Below, in pieces: positions 36,248-44,002 of a DNA stretch of 44,002 nucleotides (position 1 is its first letter; each line of letters starts with the position of its first letter). A program made the position numbers and the translations under genes. The notes below the pieces were generated by a model, which saw nothing but the letters and a program-made list of their open reading frames with translations, had not been told where the DNA came from and did no database searches. This DNA is from Candidatus Latescibacterota bacterium (lineage in GTDB: Bacteria > Latescibacterota > UBA2968 > UBA8231). The stretch lies in NCBI GenBank assembly GCA_009691525.1, contig SICG01000015.1:1-44002 (forward strand), written 5' to 3'.

Positions 36248-38454
36248 GTACCTTTCAGCCGCGTGAAGGGCAGCTCCAGATCCTCGACTACGAGCGCGGC
36301 CGGATGGGGGTTTCGGCGGTGCCGGGCAGCGGCAAGACCAGCACCATAGCCGCGGTGGCAGCGCGGTTGGTCCGGCGCGGTCTGCCCGGCCGGGGCAAGG
36401 TATTGGTCGTCACCTACCAGAACGCGGCGGTGGACCACTTGCGCACCCGTATCCGGGAGGAGTTGGCCGCCGTCGGCCGCCTGCAGGTGGGATGCGACGT
36501 GCGCACGCTGCACAGTCTGTCGCACGGTCTGGTGCGGACCCATCCGGCGCTGGCCGGAGTGGAGGCCGACTTCCAGGTCCTGGACGAGCGGGCCAGCTAC
36601 CAACTGCTGGACAAGGCCGTGCGTCTATGGAACAGCCAGAACACCCGCATCTGGGGTCGCCTGGGACCAGACGAATATTACGGCGAGGGCTGGGAGCAGG
36701 AGTGGCAGCGCCTGGCGGCCCAGGTAGCCCGCGCGGTGATCAGCACCGCCAAGAACCGCCGGCTCAGACCCGAACCATTGTTGGCAGGGTTGGAGGAGGG
36801 GGGGAACCAGTTTCTCCGCATCGGGGCTCAAATTTACCAGCTCTATCAGCAGCAGCTCCAGACCATCGGCGGAGTTGACTTTGACGACCTGGTGTGGATG
36901 GCGGTCGAACTGCTGGAAGCCAACCCCGAACTGTGCCTCCGGTTGCGCCGGCGCTGGCCCGTGGTCCTGGAGGACGAAGCCCAGGACAGCGTGCCCCTGC
37001 AGGAGGCTCTCCTGGGACTCCTGAGTGGCGAAGGGGGCAATTGGATCCGCGTGGGAGACCCAAACCAGGCGATCATGAGCACCTTCACAGCCGCCGATCC
37101 GCGCTTCCTGCGCCGCTTTCTCGATCAGGAGGGGGTGCAGGCCATCGAGATGGCGATTTCCGGACGTTGCGCCCCGCGCATCCTGGCGCTGGCCAACCAC
37201 CTGGTTGAGTGGACCGGTCAGCGCCATCCCCTGGAACCCGTGCGCAACCTGGCCTTCCGCCTGCAGCATATCCAGCCTACCGGGCCAGGCGATCCGCAGC
37301 AGAACCCCGTGGACAGCGAAAGCAGCGTGGCCTTTCGCGAGTACAATCACCAGTTGGAAGAGTTCGCCGATGTGGCGCGCCGGGCGACCCATTTCGCCCT
37401 GCTGCATCCAGAATGCACCCTGAGCGTGTTGGTCCCCACCAACCGTCTGGGGTACGAGTTAGGCGAGTACCTGCGTGAGAGTGGGGCGGAGTTCGACGAA
37501 CTGCTGCAAAGTGGCCAGGCTTCGCGCCAGGTGGCCGACACGCTGGGGGGGGTGCTGGACTTTCTCGCCGAACCGCTGCAGCGCCAACATCTGGAACAGG
37601 TTTATCGCGCAGTGCGCCGCTGTTGGCCCCAGGGCGATCAGGTGGGCGAAGAGGCTCAAGTTTCCACCTGGCTGCGCAGCTGTTATCGGCCCGAAGCCCT
37701 GCTCTTTCCCGAGGCGGGCAATGGGTTGGCCCAGGCCCTGCCGCCGGTAGGGCCGATTGCGGCGGGCGACTTGGCCGAGATCGGCTGCCTGGCCGAGGAG
37801 TTGCGGCGCTGGCTGCGGGCCGCATCCCTGCCCATCGACCAGCTGGTGCTGACCGTGGCCCAGGACCTGCTCGGGGAGGGGGAGCTGGGGCGGGCGCAGA
37901 AGCTGGCCGGGTACCTGCGCAACCGGGGCGAGCAGTACCCGGACTGGCGCCTGCCCGAACTGGCCCGCGAGCTGGGGCAGGTGGTGCAGGGCGGTTCGGG
38001 GGCGTTGGCCGAGGCGGGGGAAGGATACGAGCCCCGGCCGGGCCGGATCACGCTTACCACCATGCACAAGGCCAAAGGGCTGGAGTGGGATCTGGTCTAC
38101 CTGGTGGGTGTGGATGGGCGGTGGTTCCCCCACGCCCTGGACGACTATTTCCTGGGCGAACGGGCTTTTTGGGGAGGCGATCCGGCGGCGGAGGCTAGGT
38201 CGGCCCTGCGGGCTCTGGTCGGCGAGGAGAACCCTGGTGGCATGTCTGCTACCGACCACGCGCACCTGGAGATCATCGCCGAAAGGCTGCGACTGCTCTA
38301 TGTGGGGATCACCAGAGCCAGGCGTTACCTGGCCCTCAGTTGGAGCCGGGAGGTGCCGGCCGGGGCGCGTATGCGGCCAGTGGCGTCGGCCCCCATCTTC
38401 CAGGTGTTGAAGAAGTACTATCAGTCACAATACGGCCCCACAGGTCAGGAATAA
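36244..38454 (+). CDS. UvrD/Rep-family ATP-dependent DNA helicase
   Basis: This 736-residue SF1A helicase has every motif: I SAVPGSGKTSTI (about 23-34), Ia VTYQNAAVDHLRTRI, II LEDEAQDS, III RVGDPNQAIMSTF, IV SGRCAPRIL, V TTMHKAKGLEWDLVYLVG and VI LLYVGITRARRYLALS. It should translocate 3' to 5' on single-stranded DNA. Unlike AddA it has no nuclease domain. The ORF track starts at 35824, inside the preceding gene; ATG 36244 overlaps that gene's stop and directly precedes the Q-motif-like FQPREGQLQIL. It is four bases from the nuclease gene, so the three proteins probably form a complex for double-strand-break processing. Confidence 0.93.
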   Translation: MSTFQPREGQLQILDYERGRMGVSAVPGSGKTSTIAAVAARLVRRGLPGRGKVLVVTYQNAAVDHLRTRIREELAAVGRLQVGCDVRTLHSLSHGLVRTHPALAGVEADFQVLDERASYQLLDKAVRLWNSQNTRIWGRLGPDEYYGEGWEQEWQRLAAQVARAVISTAKNRRLRPEPLLAGLEEGGNQFLRIGAQIYQLYQQQLQTIGGVDFDDLVWMAVELLEANPELCLRLRRRWPVVLEDEAQDSVPLQEALLGLLSGEGGNWIRVGDPNQAIMSTFTAADPRFLRRFLDQEGVQAIEMAISGRCAPRILALANHLVEWTGQRHPLEPVRNLAFRLQHIQPTGPGDPQQNPVDSESSVAFREYNHQLEEFADVARRATHFALLHPECTLSVLVPTNRLGYELGEYLRESGAEFDELLQSGQASRQVADTLGGVLDFLAEPLQRQHLEQVYRAVRRCWPQGDQVGEEAQVSTWLRSCYRPEALLFPEAGNGLAQALPPVGPIAAGDLAEIGCLAEELRRWLRAASLPIDQLVLTVAQDLLGEGELGRAQKLAGYLRNRGEQYPDWRLPELARELGQVVQGGSGALAEAGEGYEPRPGRITLTTMHKAKGLEWDLVYLVGVDGRWFPHALDDYFLGERAFWGGDPAAEARSALRALVGEENPGGMSATDHAHLEIIAERLRLLYVGITRARRYLALSWSREVPAGARMRPVASAPIFQVLKKYYQSQYGPTGQE

Positions 38455-38458
38455 TCAG

Positions 38459-39262
38459 ATGGGACTCCTGCCAGCCGGATATCGCTTCAGCCAGGGAAGT
38501 TTGGCCACCAGCGAGCGGTGCCAACGCCGCTTTTATTTGCGCTATCTGCGGCGGCTGAGCTGGCCGGCGGCTGCGGACGCAGCCGGATTGGCCAAAGAGC
38601 AGGGATCGGTGCGCGGGCGCTTGTTCCACCACCTGGTCCACCAGCACGTCCTGGGACTGAGGGTGGATGAGCAGGTGGCCGCCAACGGCGACCCGGTACT
38701 GGCCGAGTGGTGGGCCAATTATCTGAAAAACCCGCCCCGGGGAGTGCCCGCCGGCAAGGCCTTTCCGGAGCTGGAACTATGGGTGCCGCTGGGGCCGTGG
38801 CGGCTGACTGCCCGTTTCGACCGGGTGGTCGCCGGTGAGGATGGGCGCCTGTGCATCGTCGATTGGAAGACCGGCAGGGGCGAGCCAGCCGCGTACCTGG
38901 ACACCTGGCAGACCCTGGTCTACTGCTTTGTGTTGTGCGAAGCCGGATCGCTGATCACCGGAGGGGCCAGCCCCACTCCGGCACAGGTCTCGCTCTGTTA
39001 TTGGCCGGCGGCGTTCCCCGATCAGGTGCAGTGGTACCAGTACGACCAGGCCAGCCACGCGCGGGCTCGGGAGAAACTGCTCGGCGCAGTCGAGGTGCTG
39101 GCGGGATTGGCGTCTAGGGAGGCCTTTGCCCAGACCGCGGAGATCCAGCACTGCCTCAGCTGCGAGTACCGGTCGTATTGCGCCCGCGGCGCTGGGGTAG
39201 GTGCGGGTTGGGAGGAAGAGGAAGAGGAGGATTGGGGATTGGAGCCTGGCCTGGAGCCCTGA
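38459..39262 (+). CDS. PD-(D/E)XK nuclease with predicted Fe-S cluster (AddB/RecB-type)
   Basis: This 267-residue nuclease has RecB-family motifs: His57/His58 (GRLFHH), Asp121 (ARFDRVV), Asp135-x-Lys137 (CIVDWKTG) and Gln151 (WQTLVY). Cys21 in SERCQRRF together with Cys232, Cys235 and Cys241 (CLSCEYRSYC) match the four-cysteine 4Fe-4S staple of AddB and Cas4. The last 20 residues are glutamate-rich. It has AGGAAT upstream of the ATG and follows the helicase by four bases. As a separate subunit it would supply the nuclease activity missing from the other two proteins. No cas1 or cas2 is nearby, so a Cas4 role is unlikely. Confidence 0.9.
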   Translation: MGLLPAGYRFSQGSLATSERCQRRFYLRYLRRLSWPAAADAAGLAKEQGSVRGRLFHHLVHQHVLGLRVDEQVAANGDPVLAEWWANYLKNPPRGVPAGKAFPELELWVPLGPWRLTARFDRVVAGEDGRLCIVDWKTGRGEPAAYLDTWQTLVYCFVLCEAGSLITGGASPTPAQVSLCYWPAAFPDQVQWYQYDQASHARAREKLLGAVEVLAGLASREAFAQTAEIQHCLSCEYRSYCARGAGVGAGWEEEEEEDWGLEPGLEP

Positions 39263-39263
39263 C

Positions 39264-40205
39264 CTACTTGCACCGGTTGAAAGAACCAGACCCGCAGATC
39301 CGGCCGTCGACCCAGATCACGCCTGTCACGTTCACCCCCTGTAGGTCCAGAGTATCCATCAGCGCGCCGCTCAGGTCTGCCCCCTGCAGCTTGGCGCCAC
39401 CCAGCCTCACCTCCTTCAACTCGGCCTCCTGAAGTTTCGCATCCCGCAGATCGGCCTGAAGCAGAATGCCCCCTTTGAGCTTGGCGCCTCTCAGGTCGGC
39501 CTGGTGCAGATCGGCCTTGATCAGGTTCACCTCCTGCAGCTGGGCCTGGCGCAGATCAACTAGGCTCAGATCGGTCTGGGCCAGGTTCTGCCGCCGCAAA
39601 TCGCAGCCTGGGCAGGCGCGGTGCTCAAGCAGATGCGCCATCGCCTCGGCACCAGCAAGCGACAGCAACCCAGGGGCAGGGGCCGGCGTTGGGGGGGCTG
39701 GCAACCGGCAAATGGCCAGCGCGCCGACGGCCAGCACGGCGGAGGTTTCCCCATCATGGAGCTTGATCATATCGGCCGCCAATTCGACCGGTCCGCCAAT
39801 CCCCTCGAGCAGTTCGAACTGCAGTTGGCCCAGTTCCCCTTCTCCGCTCACCTGGACCTTGTCCGGGTGGGTTCCGCCGACTTCCAGTTGACCGGGCTGT
39901 GGTTCATTGAGCAGGGGGATCTGTCCCGGCAGCATGGAGCCGGGCACAAAGCTGCCTTGGACAAAGCGGAGGTGGGCGGGGTCGAAACGGATGAGGGTGC
40001 TCCAGGTGCAGAACAAGGAGGCCTGGCCAACCAACAACTGGACCGCGATCCGGTGGGTAGCCGGATCAGCCGTGGCCTCGCGCTGGCCCTGGTCGCCCGG
40101 GTCCAGCTGGAAATCGAAGCTCAGTACTTGGGCCGAAGCCGGCGAAGTCAGCAACCAGAGCAGCAAGAGGCAGGGGACGAAAAACCGGTGCTTGCGGGGA
40201 GCCAT
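39264..40205 (-). CDS. Secreted pentapeptide-repeat protein with cohesin-like N-domain
   Basis: From ATG 40205 this 313-residue protein has a signal peptide (KHRFFVPCLLLLWLLTSPASA-Q). A beta-rich domain (about 28-155) with STLIRFDPAHLRFVQGSF and QLQFELLEG resembles cohesin-type or pilus-associated folds. A Pro-rich linker (PAPPTPAPAPG) follows, then about 20 pentapeptide repeats (residues 202-305, for example ADLRGAKLKGG, ADLRDAKLQEA). The ending GRICGSGSFNRCK and CPGC before the repeats could form disulphides. Pentapeptide proteins form a right-handed quadrilateral beta-helix; their roles outside the cell are unclear. The track extends 27 residues upstream, but the signal peptide favours the shorter start. 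Confidence 0.75.
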   Translation of the reverse strand: MAPRKHRFFVPCLLLLWLLTSPASAQVLSFDFQLDPGDQGQREATADPATHRIAVQLLVGQASLFCTWSTLIRFDPAHLRFVQGSFVPGSMLPGQIPLLNEPQPGQLEVGGTHPDKVQVSGEGELGQLQFELLEGIGGPVELAADMIKLHDGETSAVLAVGALAICRLPAPPTPAPAPGLLSLAGAEAMAHLLEHRACPGCDLRRQNLAQTDLSLVDLRQAQLQEVNLIKADLHQADLRGAKLKGGILLQADLRDAKLQEAELKEVRLGGAKLQGADLSGALMDTLDLQGVNVTGVIWVDGRICGSGSFNRCK

Positions 40206-40309
40206 CTTTGCTTTCGCGATGGAGGACTGACGTTGTGTAGGTGAGAAGATATACCGGGGAGTGCCATCCACAAAACAATTTATCAATTACTTCGGCATCG
40301 TGATGTGGA

Positions 40310-42250
40310 TCACCCGAGGGTAAAAACATTGCCGGACATGCCGGTGCAGTAGTCAACCAGCAGCCAGAACCCGGCTGAGCCAAAGGCCCCCAGGGTCAGC
40401 CCCAGGAAGAAAGGGCGCAGCCTCAGGTAGATGCGGGCCCCGCCGTATTTGAGGATGAGGGCCTTGACCAGCCAGGCCACCATCACCGAAAACCAGACGT
40501 GGAAGATGGGGTGAGTCAGCCCCAGGGTCATGCCGATGGGGTGGAGGGGAAAGCCCACGAACCGGCCTTTGACATAGGTGAGCAGGGCCATGAGAGAAAG
40601 GCCGATGGCCGCATACCCCAGATGCCACCAGTGGGTGGGCTGGGGGTTGTTGATGTTCTGGGTGATCCAGTCCCCGGCAAAGGTGGGCAGGCCGATGAAT
40701 TGCCAGCCCACCAGGTTGATGCCGCCGTAGGTATAGGCCAGCCGCAGGACAATCCAAGCCGAGCCGGCCAGGGTGACCAGGATGGCCAGCAGGATGGCCC
40801 AAAAGAGCCGGCGGGAATCTAGGCCGGTCTCGCGGGCCAACTTGAGGCCGGTGGCGGCCGAAGCCATCACGAAGGTGCGGATATCCGCCGCCCAGGCAAA
40901 GCTGAGGCCCAGGGTGGTCAATCCTGCCGAGCCTACCGCCGAACTGCCCAGGGCATTGACGGTGAAGACGGGCGCGGCCACCGTGGCCCGGCCGTAGGCC
41001 AGGCCGGTCTGCGAGATGATACGCGTAAGGCCGACAAAGATGACCAGCGAGGAGCACAAAAAAACTAGGGCGGTAAGCAGGTTAAGCCCCGCCGCCATCA
41101 ACCAGATACAGCACAAGGCAGCGCCCAGAATGGCACCGAAGAGTGCCACCCGGTACGAGAACAACTCGTCGCGATCCTCTAGGGTGGAGGGCAAACCCCA
41201 CGCGCGCCGCCCCACCTGACGCAGGTGGCTGCGGGCATTCCAGAAGGAAGCGCCCACCAGAAAAAACAGCGCTCCCAGGGCCAGGTGGGCCACGCTGGGG
41301 GAAGCCGGATCTGAGAAGGGTTGGGTGGGACCGATACTCCAGCCGAACAGGCGCTCGACCCCGCTATGTAAGTGAGCCAGAAACGCAAAGAACCACACCC
41401 CGAAGGACACGTCCAGGCTGAGCAGATAGGACAACCCGATTACCTCGAAACGCGGGGTGAAGTTCAGCCAGATCGAATTGCGCATGATGGGCAAGGTGCT
41501 GGTGAGGGAAAGGGGGGGGATGAAGTTGAAGTACGCGTGCAGCGCATTGATGGAATTGATGAGGGCCGGCACCGCAAATCCCACCCAGGTGAGCGGATTG
41601 CGCAGCAGCGGGGGGAGGAGGGAGCCTCCCTGCTGGGTACTCAGTTCCAGGGGCAGGATGGCCAATGGGTAGAGCAATTTTTCGCGCTCCATCCATTGTT
41701 TGCGCAGCATTACCAGCAGGCACAGGGTGACAAAGTAGAGGGTGAGGATGAACAGGCTCCACGCCAGCAGCGGGTTGAGCCAGATATTCCAAGGCAGGCC
41801 TTCGCCTCTGGCACCTCCCTCAAAGAGTTTCCAGGTGGCAGTCTGGTCGGTGGGTACCAACCAGGAGGGCAGGTGAGGCAGAATCTGAGAGGCCCAGCCG
41901 TTTTCGGGCGTTGCATAGTAGAAAAAACCTCCCAGCAGGGGGATGAGATTCATGGTGAAGCCCCAGGAGGGGATCGCTGCCGCTACGACCATCATGATGT
42001 AGACGGTGGCCAGTTCCCCTGGGTCGAGCCGGACGAGGCGCCCCAGATGGAGCAGCGGATTGAGCAGTAGGGCAAAAACAAAGAAGAGGAAGAGCGCGGC
42101 ACCGGCCGAAAAGTCGGCCGCCAGCGGCGAACCCCGCAGCACCAGCACCCCGTAGGGTTCGCCCACAGCGATACACAGGCAACCCAGGGAGCCCAGCAGC
42201 AGGGCGCGGGCAGTGACGCCCCGTTGGGGAGGGGAAGGGCGGAAAGTCAT
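40310..42250 (-). CDS. DUF6785-type multi-pass membrane protein
   Basis: This protein of about 646 residues has many long hydrophobic segments, beginning ARALLLGSLGCLCIAVGEPYGVLVLRG and including LATVYIMMVVAAAIPSWGF. These resemble the DUF6785/DUF6784 family of oligopeptide-transporter-like proteins common in uncultured FCB and Planctomycetes genomes. Function is unknown; transport is a guess from the fold. The ORF runs on upstream to 43258 antisense to the RraA gene, but the codons before ATG 42250 are not family-like. A second ATG at 42271 is possible. No ribosome binding site is clear. It is divergent from the RraA-amidohydrolase pair. Confidence 0.78.
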   Translation of the reverse strand: MTFRPSPPQRGVTARALLLGSLGCLCIAVGEPYGVLVLRGSPLAADFSAGAALFLFFVFALLLNPLLHLGRLVRLDPGELATVYIMMVVAAAIPSWGFTMNLIPLLGGFFYYATPENGWASQILPHLPSWLVPTDQTATWKLFEGGARGEGLPWNIWLNPLLAWSLFILTLYFVTLCLLVMLRKQWMEREKLLYPLAILPLELSTQQGGSLLPPLLRNPLTWVGFAVPALINSINALHAYFNFIPPLSLTSTLPIMRNSIWLNFTPRFEVIGLSYLLSLDVSFGVWFFAFLAHLHSGVERLFGWSIGPTQPFSDPASPSVAHLALGALFFLVGASFWNARSHLRQVGRRAWGLPSTLEDRDELFSYRVALFGAILGAALCCIWLMAAGLNLLTALVFLCSSLVIFVGLTRIISQTGLAYGRATVAAPVFTVNALGSSAVGSAGLTTLGLSFAWAADIRTFVMASAATGLKLARETGLDSRRLFWAILLAILVTLAGSAWIVLRLAYTYGGINLVGWQFIGLPTFAGDWITQNINNPQPTHWWHLGYAAIGLSLMALLTYVKGRFVGFPLHPIGMTLGLTHPIFHVWFSVMVAWLVKALILKYGGARIYLRLRPFFLGLTLGAFGSAGFWLLVDYCTGMSGNVFTLG

Positions 42251-42295
42251 GGCGCAACAATCAATAAGCATTTGCCAGGGGCGCGTCAATCTCCC

Positions 42296-42324
42296 TTGAC
42301 GGCAGCGGCGATTTGGACAATATT
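42296..42324 (+). promoter_or_regulatory. Candidate promoter of the RraA-amidohydrolase unit
   Basis: TTGACG (five of six), a 17-base spacer and AATATT (four of six) lie in the 129-base divergent spacer. A start near 42331 leaves a leader of about 50 bases with AGGAGGAG just before the ATG. Confidence 0.45.
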
Positions 42325-42379
42325 GCTCTGCCGTAAAAGAGCGTCCATCGTCCATCCAAATCAGGAGGAGTTCAGCCCT

Positions 42380-43204
42380 ATGGAATTGGTCTCGCGCCAG
42401 AGGATCATGGAGTACACCGCCGCCTACAAAGGCAAGCGTTTCCCCGACGGGCGGCCCAGGGTGGCCGACGATATCGTGGAGCGGATGCAGAAGGTCACCA
42501 CCGAGGAGGCCTGGGGTACCCTGCACGGGCACGGGTACCGCATGCAGTACGAGGGTAATTGGCTGATCCTTCACCCCGAGAAGAACCTGACCGGCCGGGC
42601 GGTAACCGCTCGCTTCGTGCCCACCCGGCCAGACCTCAACAATGTGATGGTCAAGGAGGGCAAGACCCACAAGCGCATCGGCGGCCAGAACTCCTGGGTC
42701 ATCGACACCCTGGTCAAAGGCGACGTGTTGGTGATCGAACTTTTCGGCAAGATCGTCGACGGCACTTTCATCGGCGACAATCTCGGCACCTCCATTGCCT
42801 CCAAGACTGGCGGCACCGGCCTGGTGTGCGACGGGGGTATCCGGGACACCGAGCGGGTGCGCAAGCTGCCCATCAATGTCTTCTGCCGCGGCATCGATCC
42901 CACCGGCATCGCCAACGTGACCATCACCGAGATCAACGGCCCGGTGCGTATCGGTCAGGTCACGGTGATGCCAGGCGACGTGGTGTTGGGCACCTCGTCG
43001 GGGCTGGTCTTCGTACCGGCCCACCTGGCCAAGGACGTGGTGGAGCAATCGGAAAGCACCCGATTGCGCGACTACTGGGGCAAGATGTGTCTTCGCAATG
43101 CCACCTATACCCCAGGCGAGATCGACCGGGCCTGGACCGGTGCCATGACCGCCGAATTCGAGGCCTGGAAGAAGACGGTGGACATGGATTCGCTGGATTT
43201 CTGA
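42380..43204 (+). CDS. RraA-like/4-hydroxy-4-methyl-2-oxoglutarate aldolase family protein
   Basis: This 274-residue protein starts at an ATG with a strong AGGAGGAG site; the track start at 42224 lies upstream of the promoter. The family core is visible: GDNLGTSIAS (132-141) and DGGIRDTERVRKLPINVFCRG, with Arg155 and Asp156 expected to bind substrate and metal. Members cleave 4-hydroxy-2-oxo acids in aromatic-acid breakdown or act as RNase E inhibitors; the aldolase role fits better with the adjacent amidohydrolase. The N-terminal 60 residues form an extra helical region not present in short RraA proteins. Confidence 0.88.
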   Translation: MELVSRQRIMEYTAAYKGKRFPDGRPRVADDIVERMQKVTTEEAWGTLHGHGYRMQYEGNWLILHPEKNLTGRAVTARFVPTRPDLNNVMVKEGKTHKRIGGQNSWVIDTLVKGDVLVIELFGKIVDGTFIGDNLGTSIASKTGGTGLVCDGGIRDTERVRKLPINVFCRGIDPTGIANVTITEINGPVRIGQVTVMPGDVVLGTSSGLVFVPAHLAKDVVEQSESTRLRDYWGKMCLRNATYTPGEIDRAWTGAMTAEFEAWKKTVDMDSLDF

Positions 43205-43220
43205 GGACAGGAGCCAAGGC

Positions 43221-44002
43221 ATGCGTATCATCGACGCCCACGTGCACGTGCTGGACAACTACGCGCCCATGGCGCCTTTCGAGGATACGGGCAGATACGA
43301 CCGCCTGCTCAAGCTGATGGATGAGTGCGGGGTGGAGAAGGCCCTCATGCTGCCGGTGGTGGCGGCCTTCTCGCCTCACAACAACGAGCAGTGCGCTGCC
43401 TGGGCCAGGCAGCACCCCGACCGCTTGGTCGCCATGGCCGATGTGCCCCTCAACCAACCCGAGGCGGCGGCCCGCATCAGCCGGGCGCGGGAGGAGTTCG
43501 GGGCGGTGGCCATCAGTTGTTATCCCGCCACGCCTGAGTTGGGATGGATGCTGGAGTCGGCCAGCGAGCCAGTCTGGCAGGCCTTTGCCGCCACCGGCCT
43601 GGTGTGTAACCTGCATGTCACCCCTCCCAATTACCCACCCTTCTTTGCGCTGGCCAGGCGTTATCCGCAGATCCAGTTTGTGCTCAACCACTTCGGCCTC
43701 ATCGGCAAGTCTCCCCCGGCAGATCCCCAGTGCGGGGGACTCTTCGAAGCAGCGGTCCTGCCCAATGTTTTCGTCAAGGCATCGGCCTTCTACGCCATCG
43801 CCGAGACCCCCTGGGATTTCCGTTGTCCTCAGGCGCTGAAGACCTTTGCCCGGGTACTGAGGGGGCTGGGTCCCGAAAGGCTGATTTGGGGTACCGATTG
43901 GCCCCCTTCGAGCCGGGGCCTGACCTATCGCCAGAACCTGGAAATAGTGCGCACCATTGCGGGGGTCGGGGAAAAGGAGTTGGAGCTGATCCTGGGGGGC
44001 AA
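43221..44002 (+). CDS. Amidohydrolase 2 family protein, truncated by the window end
   Basis: An open frame from ATG 43221 (AGGAG upstream) runs past the window end with no stop, about 260 residues, so the track did not list it. It starts MRIIDAHVHVLD, with His7 and His9 as metal ligands, and continues with NLHVTP, FVLNHFG and LIWGTDWPPSS, the histidines and Asp of amidohydrolase-2 (ACMSD/LigY-like) barrels. These hydrolyse or decarboxylate cyclic or aromatic acid derivatives. It is 16 bases after the RraA-like gene, and the pair makes a plausible ring-cleavage pathway module. Confidence 0.9.
   Translation, partial: MRIIDAHVHVLDNYAPMAPFEDTGRYDRLLKLMDECGVEKALMLPVVAAFSPHNNEQCAAWARQHPDRLVAMADVPLNQPEAAARISRAREEFGAVAISCYPATPELGWMLESASEPVWQAFAATGLVCNLHVTPPNYPPFFALARRYPQIQFVLNHFGLIGKSPPADPQCGGLFEAAVLPNVFVKASAFYAIAETPWDFRCPQALKTFARVLRGLGPERLIWGTDWPPSSRGLTYRQNLEIVRTIAGVGEKELELILGG

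Noticed and set aside
38459-39262. Cas4 nuclease
   Set aside because: The Fe-S PD-(D/E)XK layout is similar, but there is no CRISPR array or cas1/cas2, and it is coupled to a UvrD helicase like AddAB-type systems.
42251-43258. N-terminal extension of the DUF6785-type ORF
   Set aside because: It is antisense to the RraA-like gene, has no membrane-protein character, and the family-like sequence starts at about 42250.

Overview
The window is a GC-rich bacterial chromosome segment with about 34 genes, no mobile elements, no CRISPR array and no recognisable tRNA or rRNA. The gene content suggests an uncultured Latescibacterota or Poribacteria-like heterotroph of the FCB side of the tree. This is inferred from a secreted protease with a FlgD-like C-terminal sorting-type domain, several Gfo/Idh/MocA oxidoreductases, an enolase-superfamily dehydratase, a DUF6785-type membrane protein, and RraA and amidohydrolase-2 genes. 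No marker gene here proves the phylum.

Layout. 0.2-8.4 kb: small-molecule catabolism, with a nitrilase-family amidase, a mandelate racemase-like enzyme divergent from a fused indolepyruvate ferredoxin oxidoreductase, two overlapping Gfo/Idh/MocA-type genes and a cupin. 8.4-10 kb: a MamK-family actin followed by a coiled-coil protein, each broken by an apparent single-base frameshift. 10-16.7 kb: a large secreted subtilase with FG-GAP repeats, another Gfo/Idh/MocA enzyme, a pterin carbinolamine dehydratase and a SelA-like PLP enzyme. 16.7-21.3 kb: an orphan FliN/SpoA protein, groES-groEL with a GroEL tail of five histidines, a 416-base AT-rich intergenic region with three copies of a 17-base motif, and a large unrecognised protein with a frameshift.

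21.4-28 kb: an SDR on the plus strand, then a long minus-strand run. That run has a sugar-nucleotide epimerase, a sugar-1-phosphate nucleotidylyltransferase, a heptose-kinase-like GHMP kinase, a lactonase-like metallo-hydrolase, a small protein, an SDR and an SMP-30 propeller. It looks like one operon combining NDP-sugar synthesis with sugar and lactone oxidation. 28-34 kb: a divergent plus-strand set with an SGNH hydrolase, a YfhO-like membrane protein, a DUF2723 glycosyltransferase with TPRs and a PtsN-like EIIA protein, ending in a clear terminator. The two divergent units share one palindromic -35 region, which suggests joint control of a cell-surface glycan programme.

34-39.3 kb: a three-gene helicase-nuclease operon with a degenerate AddB-like subunit, an active UvrD-type helicase and an Fe-S PD-(D/E)XK nuclease. 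It is the best candidate here for an atypical double-strand-break repair complex. 39.3-44 kb: a secreted pentapeptide-repeat protein, a DUF6785-type multi-pass protein, and a divergent RraA-like aldolase with a truncated amidohydrolase-2 gene. That last gene runs off the window and is missing from the ORF track.

All functions are read from motifs and family memory; no search was run. Three genes need a one-base correction to read through. Two of those sites are short G/C homopolymers, so assembly error is a real alternative to gene decay.
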